A DNA stretch of 64,000 nucleotides, taken from Odobenus rosmarus divergens. Lineage: Eukaryota > Chordata > Mammalia > Carnivora > Odobenidae. The stretch spans positions 425,797-489,796 of the forward strand of contig NW_004450566.1 of NCBI RefSeq assembly GCF_000321225.1, read 5' to 3'. Positions 48,301 through 58,297 of this stretch are shown here, piece by piece. A program made the position numbers and the translations under genes. Below the pieces are notes generated by a model. That model ran no database searches. It was not told where the DNA came from and saw only the letters and a program-made list of their open reading frames with translations. Each line of letters begins with the position of its first letter. The first letter of the stretch is position 1.

Positions 48301-48830
48301 AAGAATGTGCATTCTGCTGTTATTGGGTGGACTGTTCCATAAATGTTGATTAGACTCTGTTCGTTGTTGGTGTTATAGAATATCCTGTATCATTGCTGAT
48401 TTTCTGTCTGGTTTCTGCCAATTGTTGAGAGGGAATGCTAAATTGTAGGTTTGTCTATTTATCCTCTCAATTTCACCAGTTTTGCTTCAGATATTTTGTA
48501 GCTCTGTTGTTTGGTGCATACACATCCAGGATTGCCTTGTCCTCCTGGTGGATTGACCATTTTATCATTATGTCATGTCATTCTCTGTCTGTGGTGAATT
48601 TTTGTTCTTAAGTCTACTTTATCTGATATTAATATGGCTACTCCTGTTTTCTTTTGATTAACATTTGCATAATATATCTTTTTCTATCCTTGTACTTTCA
48701 ACCTCCCTGTGTTAAATTTGAAGTGAGTTTCTTGTAGACAGCATATAGTTGGGTCATGTTTTTTAATCTACTCTGCCAATCTCTGTCTTTTAATTGGTAC
48801 ATGTAAACACTCTTTTATCTATAAAATTTA
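45370..48830 (-). mobile_element. Old L1 (L1M-type), long antisense copy interrupted by MER2
   Basis: This is the antisense ORF2 of an old L1, 3.1 kb excluding the insertion at 46223-46563. A minus-strand frame at 47085-46792 keeps the reverse-transcriptase catalytic motif as LFTDDIIVY (FADD in active L1) followed by [20 protein letters not shown]. Further 5' (plus 48500-48780) it reaches the region between endonuclease and reverse transcriptase, including the antisense of TATGCTGTCTACAAGAAACTCAC. Stops and indels break every frame, so it is inactive. Divergence is visibly greater than in the copy at 58.3-61.2 kb. Confidence 0.9.
46223..46563. mobile_element. MER2-type Tigger (TcMar) DNA transposon
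   Basis: 341 bp from CATTTGACCTTTGAACAACATGGGTTTGAAC to GTTGTTCAAGGGTCAACTG, with inverted terminal repeats (TTGACCTTTGAACAAC against GTTGTTCAAGGGTCAA) and flanking TA dinucleotides at 46221-46222 and 46564-46565. The interior TTATGATTTTCTTAATAACATTTTCTTTTCTC is typical of MER2. It is non-autonomous and lies inside the old L1 (45370-48830), so it is younger than that L1. Confidence 0.94.
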
Positions 48831-49170
48831 ATTCCTAAAAATTAAATAAAAATGCACACAAGTATACAAAATTTGAAAGATACTGGAAAGGACATGTTAA
48901 AAAGTCTGTCTCCTTCCACCCTTTCCCCCAGTCTTCCCATCCTCCTCCCAAGAGGCAACCATGTTCTCCAGTTTTCTGTTGTCTTCTGTCAGAGCCAATC
49001 TGCACACATGCAAATATTTCTAGGACTATATATTTTTTCTTTAAAAAGAAAAAAACAAATAAAAAAATGTATATGCTGTTCTACCTCTTACTTTATAGAT
49101 AGACTTAATAGCATACCTTGGAGAACTTTCTATGTTGGTACATACAGAGCATACTGGCAACATTTAAATA
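48831..49170. other. No recognisable gene; probable L1M edge
   Basis: 48831-49170 contains CACTCTTTTATCTATAAAATTTAATTCC and CTGCACACATGCAAATATTTC. A possible continuation of an old L1 3' UTR or unique sequence; not resolved. Confidence 0.3.
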
Positions 49171-49187
49171 AAAATATTTTCTTCTAG

Positions 49188-49381
49188 GAGCACCTGGGTG
49201 GCTCAGTCAGTTAAGCGTCCAACTCTTGATTTTGGGTGAGGTCATGATCTCAGGGTCATGAGATTAAGCCCAGTGTCAAGCTCCATGCTGGGCCTGGATC
49301 CTGCTTGGGATTCTCTCTCTCTCTCTCTCTGCCCCTCCCCCCAACTTCTGCTCTTCTCTTTGTGTCTCTAAAAAAAAAAAA
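49188..49381 (+). mobile_element. SINEC, older subfamily
   Basis: GAGCACCTGGGTGGCTCAGTCAG head, CCAACTCTTGATTTTGGGTGAGG variant, long (TC)n middle, A15 tail. Target duplication AAAATATTTTCTTCTAG (49171-49187) and AAAATGTTTTCTTCTTCTAG (49382-49401). Confidence 0.95.
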
Positions 49382-49677
49382 AAAATGTTTTCTTCTTCTA
49401 GTTTCAAAAGTCTTAAAAGCCAATGTCAGGAAGTGGCTCTAAGATTACGTGTGAAAATCCTCATGAGTTGAAAACATTTAACAATCAGAATGGAGAATAT
49501 AATTTATAATGAAATATATAAATTACTATATATATTGAGCTTAAATAACATATACTTTAGAATAAATGGGATGGAAATCTATTCTTTGTAAGTCATATAT
49601 TTCCAAGGAGTTGTGAAGTTATTTGGCAGCAACTGTCTATATGTCTAGGAATAATGGGATAAGACTAAGAAAAGGAG

Positions 49678-49874
49678 GGCGCCTGGGTGGCTCAGTTGGT
49701 TTAAGCGACTGCCTTCGGCTCAGGTCATGATCCTGGAGTCCTGGGATCGAGTCCCACATCGGGCTCCCTGCTCGGCAGGGAGTCTGCTTCTCCCTCTGAC
49801 CCTCTTCCCTCTCGTGCTCTCTATCTCTCATTCTCTCTCTCAAATAAATAAATAAAATCTTAAAAAAAAAAAAA
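49678..49874 (+). mobile_element. SINEC, CTGGAGTCCTGGGATCGAGTC subfamily, young-looking
   Basis: GGGCGCCTGGGTGGCTCAGTTGG head, intact TC-rich middle, AATAAATAAATAAAATCTTAAAAAAAAAAAAAA tail. Exact 16-bp target duplication AGACTAAGAAAAGGAG at 49662-49677 and 49875-49890. Confidence 0.97.
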
Positions 49875-50059
49875 AGACTAAGAAAAGGAGAGACAATATT
49901 TTAAGCCAAAATATAGCTCCTGGAAACTTTGTAAAATATTTTATGCCATTATTTTCTTATATACCTAAATGGGGGAAAACCTATCCCATGAAATAAAACA
50001 GAATTCTGGATCTTGGAATTTTCCTTTGTCTTTTATGCATTGCAAAATAAACAGACTTC

Positions 50060-50240
50060 TGAAGAGAGAATGACTAATCTATTCAACAAATATATATTAG
50101 GTACAAACTGTGTTCCAGGCACAGTTCTAGTCACTAAACAAAACAGAAAAAGTCTCTGCAATCTTGGGGCTCGCATTCTGGGAAAAGCGGTGGGGAAGAA
50201 AGAAAACAGAGAAATAAAAACCAAGAAAAAAGCCAGGTAG
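50060..50240 (-). repeat. L2-associated old repeat (antisense)
   Basis: CTAATCTATTCAACAAATATATATTAGGTACAAACTGTGTTCCAGGCACAGTTCTAGTCACTAAACAAAACAGAAAAAGTCTCTGCAATCTTGGGGCTCGCATTCTGGG has the complete order of the family start. Confidence 0.8.
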
Positions 50241-50655
50241 TGATAGGCATTTAGAAGAGAATAAAACTGGGTTATATGTTGCAGAGACACAGGGAGATTG
50301 TTTCATATTTGGTGTTAGAAGATTCTGTTAAACTGAGAAGCCCAGGAAACCATGTCCATAATCCAAGAAAAAGTCTTTTGCTTACATTGCTCTAGTTTGC
50401 TCTGTCCTCCTCTGACCTCCTTCTGGCTAAATCCTTAAAGCCACAGCACAGGCCTACATTCTTGGTAAGGCCTTCTGGGATATTCCTGCCAGGGGGAAGA
50501 AAGTGCACCTGATTTAACAGACGCTGTAAATACTGGACCGAAGAATGATCTGATTGGCCCAGTGCAAGAAGTGTTGGAGACAAGAAGAAACCACAAGTAG
50601 AAAGGCCAGGAGAGGAAATTAAGCTAAATATATACTATCTCAAGAATATTCCCAG
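50241..50655. other. No recognisable feature
   Basis: Unique sequence before the L1M/hAT composite. Confidence 0.4.
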
Positions 50656-50703
50656 AAATTACTGTTAAAATTAAACCTCTGCTTATAATGGAATACTGTA
50701 TAG
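50656..50703 (+). mobile_element. L1M 3' region, left part (split by hAT)
   Basis: GCTTATAATGGAATACTGTATAG matches L1 ...ATGGAATACTATTCAGCA. The L1 sequence resumes at about 52040 after the hAT insertion. Confidence 0.5.
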
Positions 50704-51039
50704 CAGGGGTTCTCAAACTTTATGGTCTGATGACTCTTAATGCCCTTAAAAATTATTGAGGGCTTTAAAGAGCTTTTGATTAGGTGGATTATAGCTATTC
50801 AAGTTTACCACATTATGATTTAAAACTGAGAAATTTAAAGAATATTTATTATAAATTCATCTAAAAATAACAACACTAAACACATTGCATGGTAACATAA
50901 ATAACTATTTTTTATAAAAATGACTTTATTTTGCCCAAGAAATTAATGAGAACAGAGGTGTTGTTTTACATTTTGCAATCTTTTTACAGCTGGATTCTCT
51001 ATTTGATCTATTGCTCTATTTTTTATTTAAAGTATATGA

Positions 51040-51070
51040 AGAAAATCCAGCCTCACAAAGGTAGGTAATT

Positions 51071-51117
<47 letters not shown>

Positions 51118-51960
51118 TTCGTTCATTCATTCATCTTAGATAAATGTGGATATCCTTCTTTGTTACTACATTAAAACTTGACAAGTAGTGGTTCCTTAAA
51201 GGTTAATTGTAATGTGGATTCTGGAACCATATCGATGAACTTTTCATATTCTGTTACATTAAATTCATTGGTCTATCCTAGACTTTGAATTGATCTTTTA
51301 CCAGTGCTTGATTTGTATTATGCATTGGTTATTTAGAAAATATTGGTTCACTGAGTTATGCAGAGCCTTCAAATGCTTACATATTTCCTTATATAATAAT
51401 CTAAAATCACATATAGTAAAGTCTTTAAATGTTGGGAAGCTGTCAAATTCATGGTAGTGAACATACTTTGCAAAATTCTAATTTTTGTTTGGAAGTTGAA
51501 GTTTTGTCATTGACATCAATTACTGCCCATCGTTTTCCCTGAAATTAAGGGCTCCTTTCATTTATTTTTGAGAAAATGTCTGCCAAATCCCCAGATTTCA
51601 GTAACCATAGTTTTCCTGTCAGTCTTTTAAGTGAATTTGTGTGCCATGACAAAAGTGACTAGTTTAGCTTGTATTTCATGTATACTTTACATCACACAGA
51701 GTATTAAAAAGACGTACTCAAGGGTTGAAAGCTAATGCAATTAACAATTTGTTTACTAAGGACATTATTAAATAAAATTGGCATGTTTTTGTTTGATGTT
51801 TTTGTTGACTGGTAGTGCATGGTGTTGAACAATGTTAGAATGATGACTAGTACAGTTTGGTGCCATTGCCTTGATTAATGTTAAGGTACCAGCAATTTTA
51901 CCCACTTTTGCTTTTGTATCATCAGTACAAATATCAATACAGCAAAAAAGACAAATATCT
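51040..51960 (-). pseudogene. hAT transposase remnant (catalytic core to hATC dimerisation domain)
   Basis: Minus-strand reading preserves, in order, four segments. CTDDTKAKVGKIAGTLT (near 51929-51879) is the CTDGA-AM-GK-G motif of hAT catalytic cores. KSGDLADIFSKINE lies near 51598-51555. EYEKFIDMVPESTLQLTFK lies near 51254-51200. TYLCEAGFS (51066-51040) is the conserved hATC dimerisation motif. Between the last two, a (TTTA)n tract has expanded (51069-51119). Stops and frame changes separate the segments and the N-terminus is absent. The protein cannot be made. In the family this enzyme cuts and rejoins DNA at the inverted termini as a dimer. Confidence in the superfamily is high; the exact subfamily is not claimed. 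Confidence 0.9.
51069..51119. repeat. (TTTA)n microsatellite inside transposase relic
   Basis: About twelve TTTA units, followed by CGTTCATTCATTCATC. It lies between two transposase motifs that are adjacent in intact proteins. Confidence 0.95.
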
Positions 51961-52039
51961 TACTATATTTATGGAAATTGCTTACTTCTGGACCATACTT
52001 TGAACTACACTTATGAACCACACTTTGAGAATTATTGTT

Positions 52040-52395
52040 GGACAAAAATGACAATGAATGATCGATCTATAGCTACCCACGACAATGGTTGAATCTCAAA
52101 AATATAATGTCAAGTAAAAGAAGTCAGCTCCAAAAATAATACAAGATTTATGGCCTCTCATTTATAAAATACAAAAACAGGCAAAGCTTACCTGTAGTAT
52201 TAGAAATAGGAAGATGGTTGTCCTTAGGAGAGGTGAGTGAAAGGAGTCAAGAAATAAACCTCTGGAGTGCTGTAAATGTTCTGTTCTTGAGCTAGGCATT
52301 GGTCACATGTATATGTTCAGATAGTGGTATGCTAATAATATGCATACTTTCTGTATATATCTTATAATAAAAATTTCCAAAAGTAAAACAAGAGT
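52040..52395 (+). mobile_element. L1M 3' end, right part (sense)
   Basis: TGAATGATCGATCTATAGCTACCCACGACAATGGTTGAATCTCAAAAATATAATGTCAAGTAAAAGAAGTCAG..., GAGTGCTGTAAATGTTCTGTTCTTGAGC and ATCTTATAATAAAAATTTCC follow the L1M ORF2 end and 3' UTR, including the polyadenylation-type terminus. Confidence 0.88.
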
Positions 52396-52949
52396 TATTT
52401 TCTTATGTTTTATTTCTTACCCTAGTTACTTGAAGGTTCTGAGTCTGAGTAATAAAAACCAAGAATGTGTGACTTCTTGCTTTTTTAAAACACTAGTATT
52501 TTCAGTTCTTTAAAAGATTTTGCCTGGGTTTCAAATTTGAGTCTATCGTTTGGGGATGCTATTTGACTTACACTAAGGTTTTTTTTTTTTACATTTGGCA
52601 GTCCATATTCACTTTTTTTGCACAGTAAACTCTACTTGATTACTTAGTTAGCCCCAAAATATTTACCATTTTTCCCTATCAAGTTTTTTTTAATGCAATA
52701 TACATGGTTAGGTGAAGTTGTCCATGGGGTTTCTGTTTTCAATGCAGTTTTATACTTTCAAGGGATTGTTGATCTGGAGAAAGATCTTACGGAAGCAGAA
52801 GCCACATTTCATGCCTGTGGTCCAGCAGAAGGGGCTGGCTGAAATGGAAATAATGTAATACGCTTATTTGTCCTATGGCATAATGAACTATGCAACTAAA
52901 AATGCTCCGTTGGAGAGGTAGAATCAGTACCTAAAAACATTTAAGGTGT
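52396..52949. other. No recognisable feature
   Basis: AT-rich unique sequence. Confidence 0.4.
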
Positions 52950-53150
52950 TTGGCCTTTGCTAAAATATTCTCTTCCCAGAATGTTCTCCCATCTTCCCTA
53001 AACATTTAAGTCCTATCCCTCTTCGAAGCTTGGCGCAGGCCCTGCCTCACCCACAAAGCCTTTTCCACCCTCTGCAACTAGTGGTTACATCCCTTCTTCT
53101 GAACTTAGCACTCCTTATATTGTCTATTTTCCAGTTTATTTGGTCATTGA
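52950..53150 (+). repeat. L2 LINE 3' fragment (sense)
   Basis: CCTTTGCTAAAATATTCTCTTCCCAGAATGTTCTCCC...AAGTCCTATCCCTCTTCGAAGC...CTGCCTCACCCACAAAGCCTTTTCCACC shows the L2 landmark order (LFHLPVCLQ-type region through TTCCAAATCCCACCTCCTCCAGGAAGCC). Confidence 0.7.
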
Positions 53151-53379
53151 TTCAATCTATATTTGTATATTTATCTAACTCCTCCGTTGTACTAGGTTTA
53201 GGATCTAAAGACAAATGGCTTAAACCAGCTGATGAGAAAGACCACTTAAAAGCTCATTTCAATACAGTCTGCTAAGTGTGACACTGGAGATAAGCATAGG
53301 AGGCTGGGCAAAACACAGGCAAGGCACCAGTTGGGGCAGTATCAGGTATCAGGAATTTAGAGTGACTCTATGGCAGGCC

Positions 53380-53545
53380 TTGCTCTTGAAATCTTAGTTT
53401 CTTCCAGTGAAAGTTAGAGATAATAGGTGTTCCAATCTTAGGGCCATTGTAAATGAAGCAGTAAATGAAGAAATGAGTGAGAGCACATAGTTTATGTCTG
53501 GCACAGGATAAGTGCTCAGTAAAAATGAGATATTATCACATTTAT
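53380..53545 (-). repeat. MIR SINE fragment (antisense)
   Basis: TTCTTCCAGTGAAAG...AGTGAGAGCACATAGTTTATGTCTGGCACAGGATAAGTGCTCAGTAAAAATGAGATATTAT is the 5' half of an antisense MIR. Confidence 0.65.
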
Positions 53546-54450
53546 TATATTTTAAATGTATATAATGTCATGGGCCATGCAGTGAATTGTTTGAGCTATA
53601 TCACAACAGCAAATATGTAATCTCAATTTAAATAAAAATTTTAGATTGCATTTCTTGAACTCATAGAGGGGAAGGCTTAGCATATAATCCCATTCCTTAA
53701 GAAAATCTCTTTTATTCTTTTTCCCCCTATCTACTTGCATTGCACACCCAAGAGCTGGGTCTATACCTTTCTTCTTGAGGGTCTGTTCAAAACTGTTTGG
53801 TGCTTCTCATCCATGCTGTCCCTGTCTCATGGCCCAAAAGTAGCCTTTGGATGGGTAGGGAATGATTTGGGACTGGGTGGGGGAGATAAATGGGGGCTTG
53901 CCTAGGTTAGTCATTGTACATAGTAGGCTCTCTAAATGTTTTTGCTTGATTGAGGCAAGTTTCTTCTAGCTACATGTGCCAATGCCTATTATCCTAATGG
54001 GGTGGGAAGAGGGAAAGGGGGATAATTCTTATAAATGGTGGCTATCAACCAGGGTTGTAAGTCCTCCTGTCACCTTTAGTTATTCTTCATCACTAATCCA
54101 GTTCCCTCTTAATGATTGTTTCTGGACAACATGAACAGATGACCAATCTCAGAGATCGTCTCATCTCACTATGACCATGTCCCCTAATGCCTTTTCTATG
54201 AAACTCACTGGGGAGATGTATGTTTAGTTGATTCCTGAGAGAATGGAGATAGACATCACAATATATACTCTGCCAGGTCATTAATAACCCACTTTTAAGA
54301 ATTGTTTACCTGAAGCCCCTTTTCAAGAAGTATGTAGTTAGGAAACAGAGAGGGTTGGGGAGGTTGTGGGGAGGCAGCAAGAGGCGGGGAGGTAGGTAGA
54401 TTAGATTATATATAATTAATATATATATGTAAGTAATATATATAATTAAT
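53546..54450. other. No recognisable gene
   Basis: Unique sequence, with an AT-alternating tract at 54405-54440. Confidence 0.4.
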
Positions 54451-54475
54451 AATCCCTTAATTATATTAAGGGATT
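54451..54475. repeat. Perfect 10-bp inverted repeat (hairpin)
   Basis: AATCCCTTAA and TTAAGGGATT separated by TTATA. It sits at the edge of an AT-alternating tract and just before a MIR. Confidence 0.9.
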
Positions 54476-54526
54476 TCTTTCTAAGAGGGGCATGGAAGGG
54501 TAAGTTAAGAAGAGGGAAAAGAGAGT

Positions 54527-54720
54527 GAAAACATTTATTGTATATCTACTGCATGTCAGGGACTGAATGGGCACTTTATACATGTTCTCTTATTTAATCT
54601 TCAGAACAAACCTTTGGGGTAAGTACTACACCTATTTTATAGATGAGGAAACAAGGACAGTAGAGATACTAAATAATTTATCTAAGGTCATATAGGTAGT
54701 AAGTGACTTTGCCTAGACCA
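54527..54720 (+). repeat. MIR SINE (sense)
   Basis: AAAACATTTATTGTATATCTACTGCATGTCAGGGACTGAATGGGCACTTTATACATGTTCTC...TATTTTATAGATGAGGAAACAAGGACAGTAGAGATACTAAATAATTTATCTAAGGTCATATAGGTAGTAAGTG is close to full length. Confidence 0.92.
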
Positions 54721-54959
54721 CACCAAAGTTGTTGGCATGACTGACAAAAATTGATATCAATAAAATCTTTATCTCTCACTGAATCCACTGAAGACCCTGC
54801 TCTGTATCTTGGTAGAGGGCTGTTAGAATCTGTTACAAAGGTTTTAAAGTCACTTTAGTCTCTGGCTGACTCTGTTTATTGCCTAATGGACAATTTTCTC
54901 TCCTCTTCGTTTTGTGCTTTTAGAGCCTGTCTCTCCTGCAAAGGCTGAAAATTGCTAAA

Positions 54960-55260
54960 TACTGGTCCTCCTTTTTTCCTTTGTTGCTGTGGCATGGGCC
55001 TGTGACTCATTTCTGGCCAGTGAGATCTGAAGAGAAGTTTGCTCAAAGACTTCTGGGAAGGGCTTGCCTCCTTATTATACAGATATATAAAAGAAATCTC
55101 TGTCCTTACTATCCTTACTGCTTTGGACTTTCCTTTACGAAGATGTGATGTTTGGAGCTGTGGCAGTTATCTTGTGACCATAGAATTTCCTCATGCTTTT
55201 TATTTTCACATGGTAAAAGCTACCCTCAGGCATAGTAGGACTTTCCTATAATTAATTGAT
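54960..55260. repeat. Unclassified old interspersed repeat
   Basis: GTGGCATGGGCCTGTGACTCATTTCTGGCCAGTGAGATCTGAAGAGAAGTTTG resembles the family echoed at 35.4 kb and 63.7 kb (GGCCAATGAGATGTGAGCAGAAGTG). Not identified to family. Confidence 0.4.
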
Positions 55261-55952
55261 TTTATTGATCTGTGCAGAACACGGTATGTAAGTGTTAAAA
55301 TGATCATGGTAAAAAAAATTTTAATGCAAACATTTTTGAAGAGGAAGGGGGACCTCTGAGATTGTCTTGATTATCAATCCTCCATGTTATGAAAAAAAGA
55401 AACCCAGAACAGTTAGAGGTCTTTCCCAAAATTATAGAGTTGGTTAGTTAGAGTCTGGACTAAAACCTAAGTCTTTTGATTATCCAATGTTCATTTAATA
55501 AGATATTTCTTAATGAATAAGACATAACTTAGATATAACTAAGCCATTGAAAATATTTGTGATTAGTAAGTGACCATCTGAAATGATTCAACTTGTTTGG
55601 TTCATTTTGTTTCTAAATAGTTCTGAGCTTAGTTGGTTATTAAATGAGATCATCTGACATTCTTTTTTTCTGAGATTCTTCCTTGAATTTAATAAAATAT
55701 TTCAAATAAAAGTACTATAATTTCAGTTACTCTGCACCAGAGAAACCCAACATGCTTTGTCTGATGCCCTTGTTCAGTATCACTTATTAGAGAAAGAAGA
55801 GGTGTGTCACTTCTTAGTACCGTTGTTTATAATTACATGCTTCACTAAAGGAAATTACAATTAGTTTCATTCACAGCATATATCTTCAGTGCTAAATTAA
55901 GTGGTATCGGCTCATTATGGATGACATGAAGGGCACCATGTCCTCTCCAGCC

Positions 55953-56408
55953 TGTTCTGGTTTGATTTGTGTTCCCAAGAAAATATGTCAAAATCCTAAC
56001 CTCTGGTACCTGTGAACCTTACCTTATTTGGAAATAGAGTCATTGCAGATGTAATCAAGTTAAGATGAGATCATTCTTGATTAGGGTGGGCCCTAAATGC
56101 AATGACTGAAGTCCTTAAAAGGAAACATAGAGTTGAACACAAGGACAGAGACACAGGAGGTAAAAGAGGAATTCCAAGACAGAGGCAGAGATTGTAGTAA
56201 TGCATCTCTACATGCCAAAGTACACCAGAAGCTAGGAAAAGGCAAGGAAGGCTTTTTCCATAGTCTTCAGAGGGGGTGTGGGTCTGCGGACACTTTGATT
56301 CTGGACTTTAGAATTCTAGCCTTCAGAACTATGAGAGAATAAATTTTTGTTGTTTTAAGCCATCAAATTTGTGGTGATCTGTTATGGCAGCAACAGGATA
56401 CTAATTCA
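55953..56408 (+). mobile_element. MLT1 (ERVL-MaLR) solo LTR
   Basis: TGTTCTGGTTTGATTTGTGTTCCCAAGAAAATATGTCAAAATCCTAAC, TTGGAAATAGAGTCATTGCAGATGTAATCAAGTTAAGATGAGATCATTCTTGATTAGGGTGGGCCCTAAATGCAATGACTG and AGAACTATGAGAGAATAAATTTTTGTTGTTTTAAGCCATC...TTATGGCAGCAACAGGATACTAATTCA are the ordered landmarks of an MLT1 LTR. It begins TG and ends CA. No internal retroviral sequence is attached. An open frame at 56133-56342 lies inside the LTR and is not a gene. Confidence 0.95.
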
Positions 56409-56595
56409 CCTTCTCAGATGAACACATGATGACAAGATACTGTTGCCAGAGTTTTCTTCGTTTCAAGGAGATTGAAGAAGAGAGGATTTATTATTGTGGC
56501 TTCCATACACATAGCCGAATTCACTCTTAAGTGGCCAAGTTGGCTCACAGGCCCACACCTGAGTCAGTTGTTAGGTATTGGGAACTAGGTGTTCT

Positions 56596-56809
56596 TTTTT
56601 TTTTTTTTAAGATTTTTTATTATTTATTTATTTATTTGAGAGAGAGAGAGAGAATGAGAGATAGAGAGCACGAGAGGGAAAGAGGGTCAGAGGGAGAAGC
56701 AGACTCCCTGCTGAGCAGGAAGCCCGATGCAGGACTCGATCCCGGGACTCCAGGATCATGACCTGAGCCGAAGGCAGTCGCTTAACCAACTGAGCCACCC
56801 AGGCGCCCC
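56596..56809 (-). mobile_element. SINEC, CTGGAGTCCCGGGATCGAGTC subfamily (antisense)
   Basis: T-rich tail, TTATTTATTTATTTATTTGAGAGAG, AG-rich middle, GCTTAACCAACTGAGCCACCCAGGCGCCCC head. Target duplication GGGAACTAGGTGTTCT (56580-56595) and GGGAACTAGGTATTCT (56810-56825), one mismatch. Confidence 0.97.
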
Positions 56810-56825
56810 GGGAACTAGGTATTCT

Positions 56826-58290
56826 AATTGGCCAGATCTGAGTCATGCATCCTGACCCCTGTATTCAAGGGTGAAGGCCTACCGGTGCACATGGACTGAG
56901 AGTTGGTACAACTTAGTTCCCCAAAGGAACTTCGCCAGCTTTGGCCCCAAACCAGCAAGTATCCACCATAAGATCTTCATCAGAGATCCTTCGTGTTATG
57001 ATGCCACCCTCTTTTCAGTCCTTAGTACTTGGTTTACAGATCATTTAATCAAAATACAACACTATAGTTAGTTCTTTTTTTTTTTTTTAATATGGTATCT
57101 TTTCTAAGAAGAGAAATTCCTGTAGGTTAGTGGCATGTTTTCAGTTGGTGGCCCCAATTGTACACAATATTTTCTTGTTGGAATTGTTGAATTTAATATT
57201 AAATTAATAAATAAGAGTAAATTATAATGTTATAGTAAAAATTATCTCATTGTAATAGCAAAATTAGCCAAGAATACATCTAGAATACATTCAGGTCCAT
57301 TTAGTGCAACATAACCTCAGCTCTATAAATATTTTGTCTGTAACCTATTCAACTCACAGTACACATTTGTTTTTCTTCCACTTCTTCCATCCAATTATCT
57401 TTTCATTTACCTACTACACCTCAAGTTATTCTTGATTTCTGAACAATAGCAGCTAAGCAGTCATATATCTTTGTAGTCCCTATTACTCTATTTCTGACCT
57501 CTAATGTTTGTGTTATAGATGCCTCAGGAAACAAATTTATCTTTCAAGACTTCTGAGGCAGTTGTATCAGTGCTATCTAGCATTAAAATGACAACAAACT
57601 TGTCCTCATTGTTAAGGGATGGCTTCTAGAAACCCCTTTCTTCTCTCTAGATATGTGAACTTGACATTTATCTAAATTGTTGGCTGATAAACAGGGAATG
57701 CATTTCTATAAGGGATGCCTCAGATGTAAAAAATAGACCAACACTAGATGAATCACATAGACTTAAAAAAAGAATAAAAACTCAATACTAACTCAGAGGA
57801 GAAATGGAAAATCAAGTTCCAGATCTATTTGAATTATATTCTCTCATCCACTGTAAAACAAAACGTAAAACGTGGCTTTTCTTTCACACAGTCAAGTAAT
57901 CAATATCATTAACAGTTTAATTTTTTAAATAGTTAATGAAAAGAAAATAAGAAAAACTCCCTTTTAACACATTAGTTGACCTTTAGCTATTTTGTGCTTT
58001 TATCCAGTTGACTATTAACCTGCTTATCCAGAAGTAATGCTTTTGAAATATGTAGGAGAAAGAAAACCAAATTTAAAAACTATCACATATCAGAGTAATA
58101 ATGAGGGATAATTTGGTATAATTTCCTGATATTTGAGATTATTTGTTGAAATATTTTTATATAATTAATTTGTACATATTCATACATGAACAAATGATTA
58201 GATAAGCACAGTTATGAAAGTGTGAGGTGCCCACTAAATTTAGTAACCATGAGTGCTTTATTTTTCTCTGAGCCAGAGTCAGCTTTTTTC
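56826..58290. other. No recognisable gene
   Basis: Unique AT-rich sequence; a T14 run at 57075 may be the remnant tail of an old retroposon. Confidence 0.35.
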
Positions 58291-58297
58291 CTTCTTC

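Larger units (their letters stand above)
50704..52037 (-). mobile_element. hAT DNA transposon (1.33 kb) with decayed transposase
   Basis: Ends CAGGGGTTCTCAAACTTTATGG (left) and CACACTTTGAGAATTATTG (right) are hAT-type inverted termini. The interior carries a minus-strand transposase remnant (see 51040-51960). The N-terminal part of the transposase (zinc finger BED and first catalytic aspartate) is missing, so this is an internally deleted copy. The 8 bp at each side (CTGTATAG and TTGGACAA) are too different to call a target duplication. Confidence 0.88.

Noticed and set aside
55953..56408. Part of a provirus with coding capacity
   Set aside because: It is a solo MLT1 LTR; no gag, pol or env-like sequence is next to it.
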